Shown here in pieces: positions 4,839 to 5,946 of a stretch of DNA of 5,946 nt. Within the stretch, counting starts at the first letter, position 1, and every line of letters begins with the position of its first letter. Source of the DNA: Bog-473 sp035947875 (lineage in GTDB: Bacteria; Actinomycetota; Acidimicrobiia; Acidimicrobiales; RAAP-2); NCBI GenBank assembly GCA_035947875.1, contig DASZJQ010000022.1, positions 1 to 5,946 of the forward strand, given 5' to 3'. The position numbers and the translations under genes are program-made. The notes under the pieces were generated by a model, which saw only the letters and a list, made by a program, of their open reading frames with translations, was not told the DNA's origin and searched no databases.

Positions 4839-5829
4839 TCATGCCGGGTCGTATCTCATCAAGGGCGGCGATGCGTCACTGGTGGCCCAAGCGGTGCGGA
4901 CCCTGCTGACCGACGTGGTGGGGGACCGCGACCACGCCCTGGTGGTCGAGGAGATCGGTGGCAGCCCGGGCGACGAGATCAACGTGGGGGCCGTGGTGGA
5001 CGCCTGCATGACGCCCCCGTTCCTGGTCGATCAGCGCGTGGTCATCCTGCGCGACGCCGGTCGACTGCTCACCGCCGATGTGCCCCGGTTGGTCGACGTC
5101 GTCGCGAATCCGCTTCCGACGACCGTGTTGATCGTCGTCGGTGGCGGGGGCACGGTGCCCGCCCCGCTGGTCCGGGCCATCACGGCGGCGGGCCAGGTCA
5201 TCGACACGTCGGTGAGCAAGGCCGGCGACCGCAAGGCCTGGCTGCACGATCATTTGCGCCAGGGCCCCGTCAAGCTCGAGCCGAGGGCGGCCCAACTCCT
5301 GGGGGAGCACGTCGGGGAGGACCTCTCCCGGGTGGAGGGACTCCTCACGGCGCTGTCGGCGGCCTACGGCGAGGGAGCCCGCATCAGCGTCGACGACCTC
5401 GAGCCTTACCTGGGCGAGGCGGGCAACGTGCCGCGCTACGAACTGACCGAGGCCATCAGCCGGGGCGAGACCGCCGCCGCCCTCGGTGTCCTGCACCGCA
5501 TGTTCGACGCCGGGGGACTGAGCGCGGTCGAGGTGATGGCCACCATGAACCGCCACTACGCCCAACTGTTGCTGCTCGACGGGGCCACCGTCTCGGGTGA
5601 ACGCGAGGCAGCCGAGTTGCTCGGTTCGGCACCCTTTGTGGCCAAGAAGGCCCTCGATCAGACGCGGCGCCTGGGCACCGCCCGCATCTCACAGGCCATC
5701 ACGCTGTTGGCCGACGCCGATCTCGATGTGAAGGGTGGCTCGGGACTCCCTCCGGAGCTGGTGATCGAAATTGCGGTGGCGCGACTGTGCCGGCAGACCC
5801 GCCCGCGCGCGGCCGCCGGTCGCCGTTAG
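4825..5829 (+). CDS. holA: DNA polymerase III subunit delta
   Basis: HolA is the delta subunit of the clamp loader. It opens the beta sliding clamp so the replicative polymerase can be tethered to DNA, working in a complex with gamma/tau and delta-prime. The 334-residue length is usual. The N-terminal domain starts SYLIKGGDASLVAQAVRTLL (9-28) and has the typical PPFLVDQRVVILRDAGRL strand-helix segment (64-81) around the clamp-binding region. The middle holds the LLGEHVGEDLSRVEGLLTALSAAYG helices. The C-terminal collar domain includes RYELTEAISRGETAAALGVLHRMFDAGG, followed by the conserved KKALDQTRRLG region. No Walker A motif is present, as expected for delta. The start at 4825 is the only ATG in the repeat array that opens the long frame; the in-frame ATG at 4783 is closed by TGA at 4798-4800. 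No ribosome binding site is visible. Actinobacterial holA more often follows comEC, so its place after a folP homologue is less usual. Confidence 0.92.
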   Translation: MSAAPHAGSYLIKGGDASLVAQAVRTLLTDVVGDRDHALVVEEIGGSPGDEINVGAVVDACMTPPFLVDQRVVILRDAGRLLTADVPRLVDVVANPLPTTVLIVVGGGGTVPAPLVRAITAAGQVIDTSVSKAGDRKAWLHDHLRQGPVKLEPRAAQLLGEHVGEDLSRVEGLLTALSAAYGEGARISVDDLEPYLGEAGNVPRYELTEAISRGETAAALGVLHRMFDAGGLSAVEVMATMNRHYAQLLLLDGATVSGEREAAELLGSAPFVAKKALDQTRRLGTARISQAITLLADADLDVKGGSGLPPELVIEIAVARLCRQTRPRAAAGRR

Positions 5830-5832
5830 GAA
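5828..5832 (+). promoter_or_regulatory. ribosome binding site of the gene starting at 5837
   Basis: AGGAA overlaps the holA TAG stop and lies 4 bases before the ATG at 5837. It supports that start and suggests the gene continues the same operon. Confidence 0.55.
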
Positions 5833-5836
5833 CCAC

Positions 5837-5946
5837 ATGCACGAGACCCCCGAGGAGCTGCGGCAACTGCAGGAGCTTCTCGATGCGAGTGCGGCGCAGG
5901 CCGCCCCGCACCTCAAGAGCATCATCACCGACGACCGTCGGGTGGA
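5837..5946 (+). CDS. probable pyridoxamine 5'-phosphate oxidase family protein, N-terminal fragment
   Basis: Only the first 36 codons are in the window: an acidic, helical N-terminus starting MHETPEELRQLQELLDASAAQ and continuing with HLKSIITDDRR. From memory this resembles the leader helix (ETPxxLxxLQxLLDxS...HLxxI) found before the split beta-barrel of an actinobacterial PNPOx-like flavin/F420-binding family. The domain itself lies beyond the window, so the assignment rests on this short segment. The gene sits 7 bases after the holA stop with its own ribosome binding site. If it is correct, it could be a second F420- or flavin-linked protein near the LLM oxidoreductase, although it is on the other strand. 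Confidence 0.5.
   Translation, partial: MHETPEELRQLQELLDASAAQAAPHLKSIITDDRRV

Noticed and set aside
4090..4842. Minus-strand open frame of 250 codons opposite folP and the repeat array
   Set aside because: Its composition is that of an antisense shadow, and folP motifs on the plus strand account for the sequence.

Overview
This 5.9 kb window comes from a high-GC actinobacterial chromosome. The evidence is dense G+C-rich coding sequence, an F420-type luciferase-like oxidoreductase, a PAC2-family protein, a FolP2-type dihydropteroate synthase homologue of the mycobacterial kind, and start codons placed as on leaderless mRNAs. An uncultured Acidimicrobiia-like lineage is a guess; nothing here fixes the genus. 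I see no mobile element, CRISPR array, tRNA or rRNA. Almost every base is coding, and the largest gap is about 80 bases.

Left half (minus strand, read from 3004 down to 1): a three-gene operon. It runs from an APH/ACAD10-11-like phosphotransferase (1961-3004), to a PAC2-family protein (1077-1964, sharing an ATGA stop/start overlap with the gene before it), to an LLM-class probable F420-dependent oxidoreductase (1-1002, its C-terminal end outside the window). The 74-base gap before the oxidoreductase is filled by a 13-bp tandem repeat of a Shine-Dalgarno-like GAGGAAC unit. It ends in a possible 10-codon leader ORF whose stop overlaps the oxidoreductase start.

Centre (3005-3085): a short divergent promoter region. 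A TANNNT hexamer lies 8-9 bases upstream of the first codon on each side, as expected for leaderless transcripts.

Right half (plus strand): a thioredoxin with a helical C-terminal extension of the CnoX/YbbN type (3086-3799), then a FolP2-type DHPS homologue with an altered pABA loop (3799-4758), then the DNA polymerase III delta subunit holA (4825-5829), then the start of a probable pyridoxamine-phosphate-oxidase-fold protein (from 5837). All are tightly spaced or overlapping and probably co-transcribed.

The most unusual element is the folP-holA junction. Seven degenerate copies of a 14-bp unit run from the last codons of folP (4741) to the first codons of holA (4825). The unit length and sequence make each copy open a five-codon mini-ORF (V/M-S-x-x-R-stop) whose TGA overlaps the next copy's start codon. 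The result is an unbroken chain of overlapping stop/start signals leading from the folP stop to the holA ATG. I know of no described example. I propose it as a translational reinitiation relay, or as a repeat array that both genes tolerate because adding or losing a unit damages neither.
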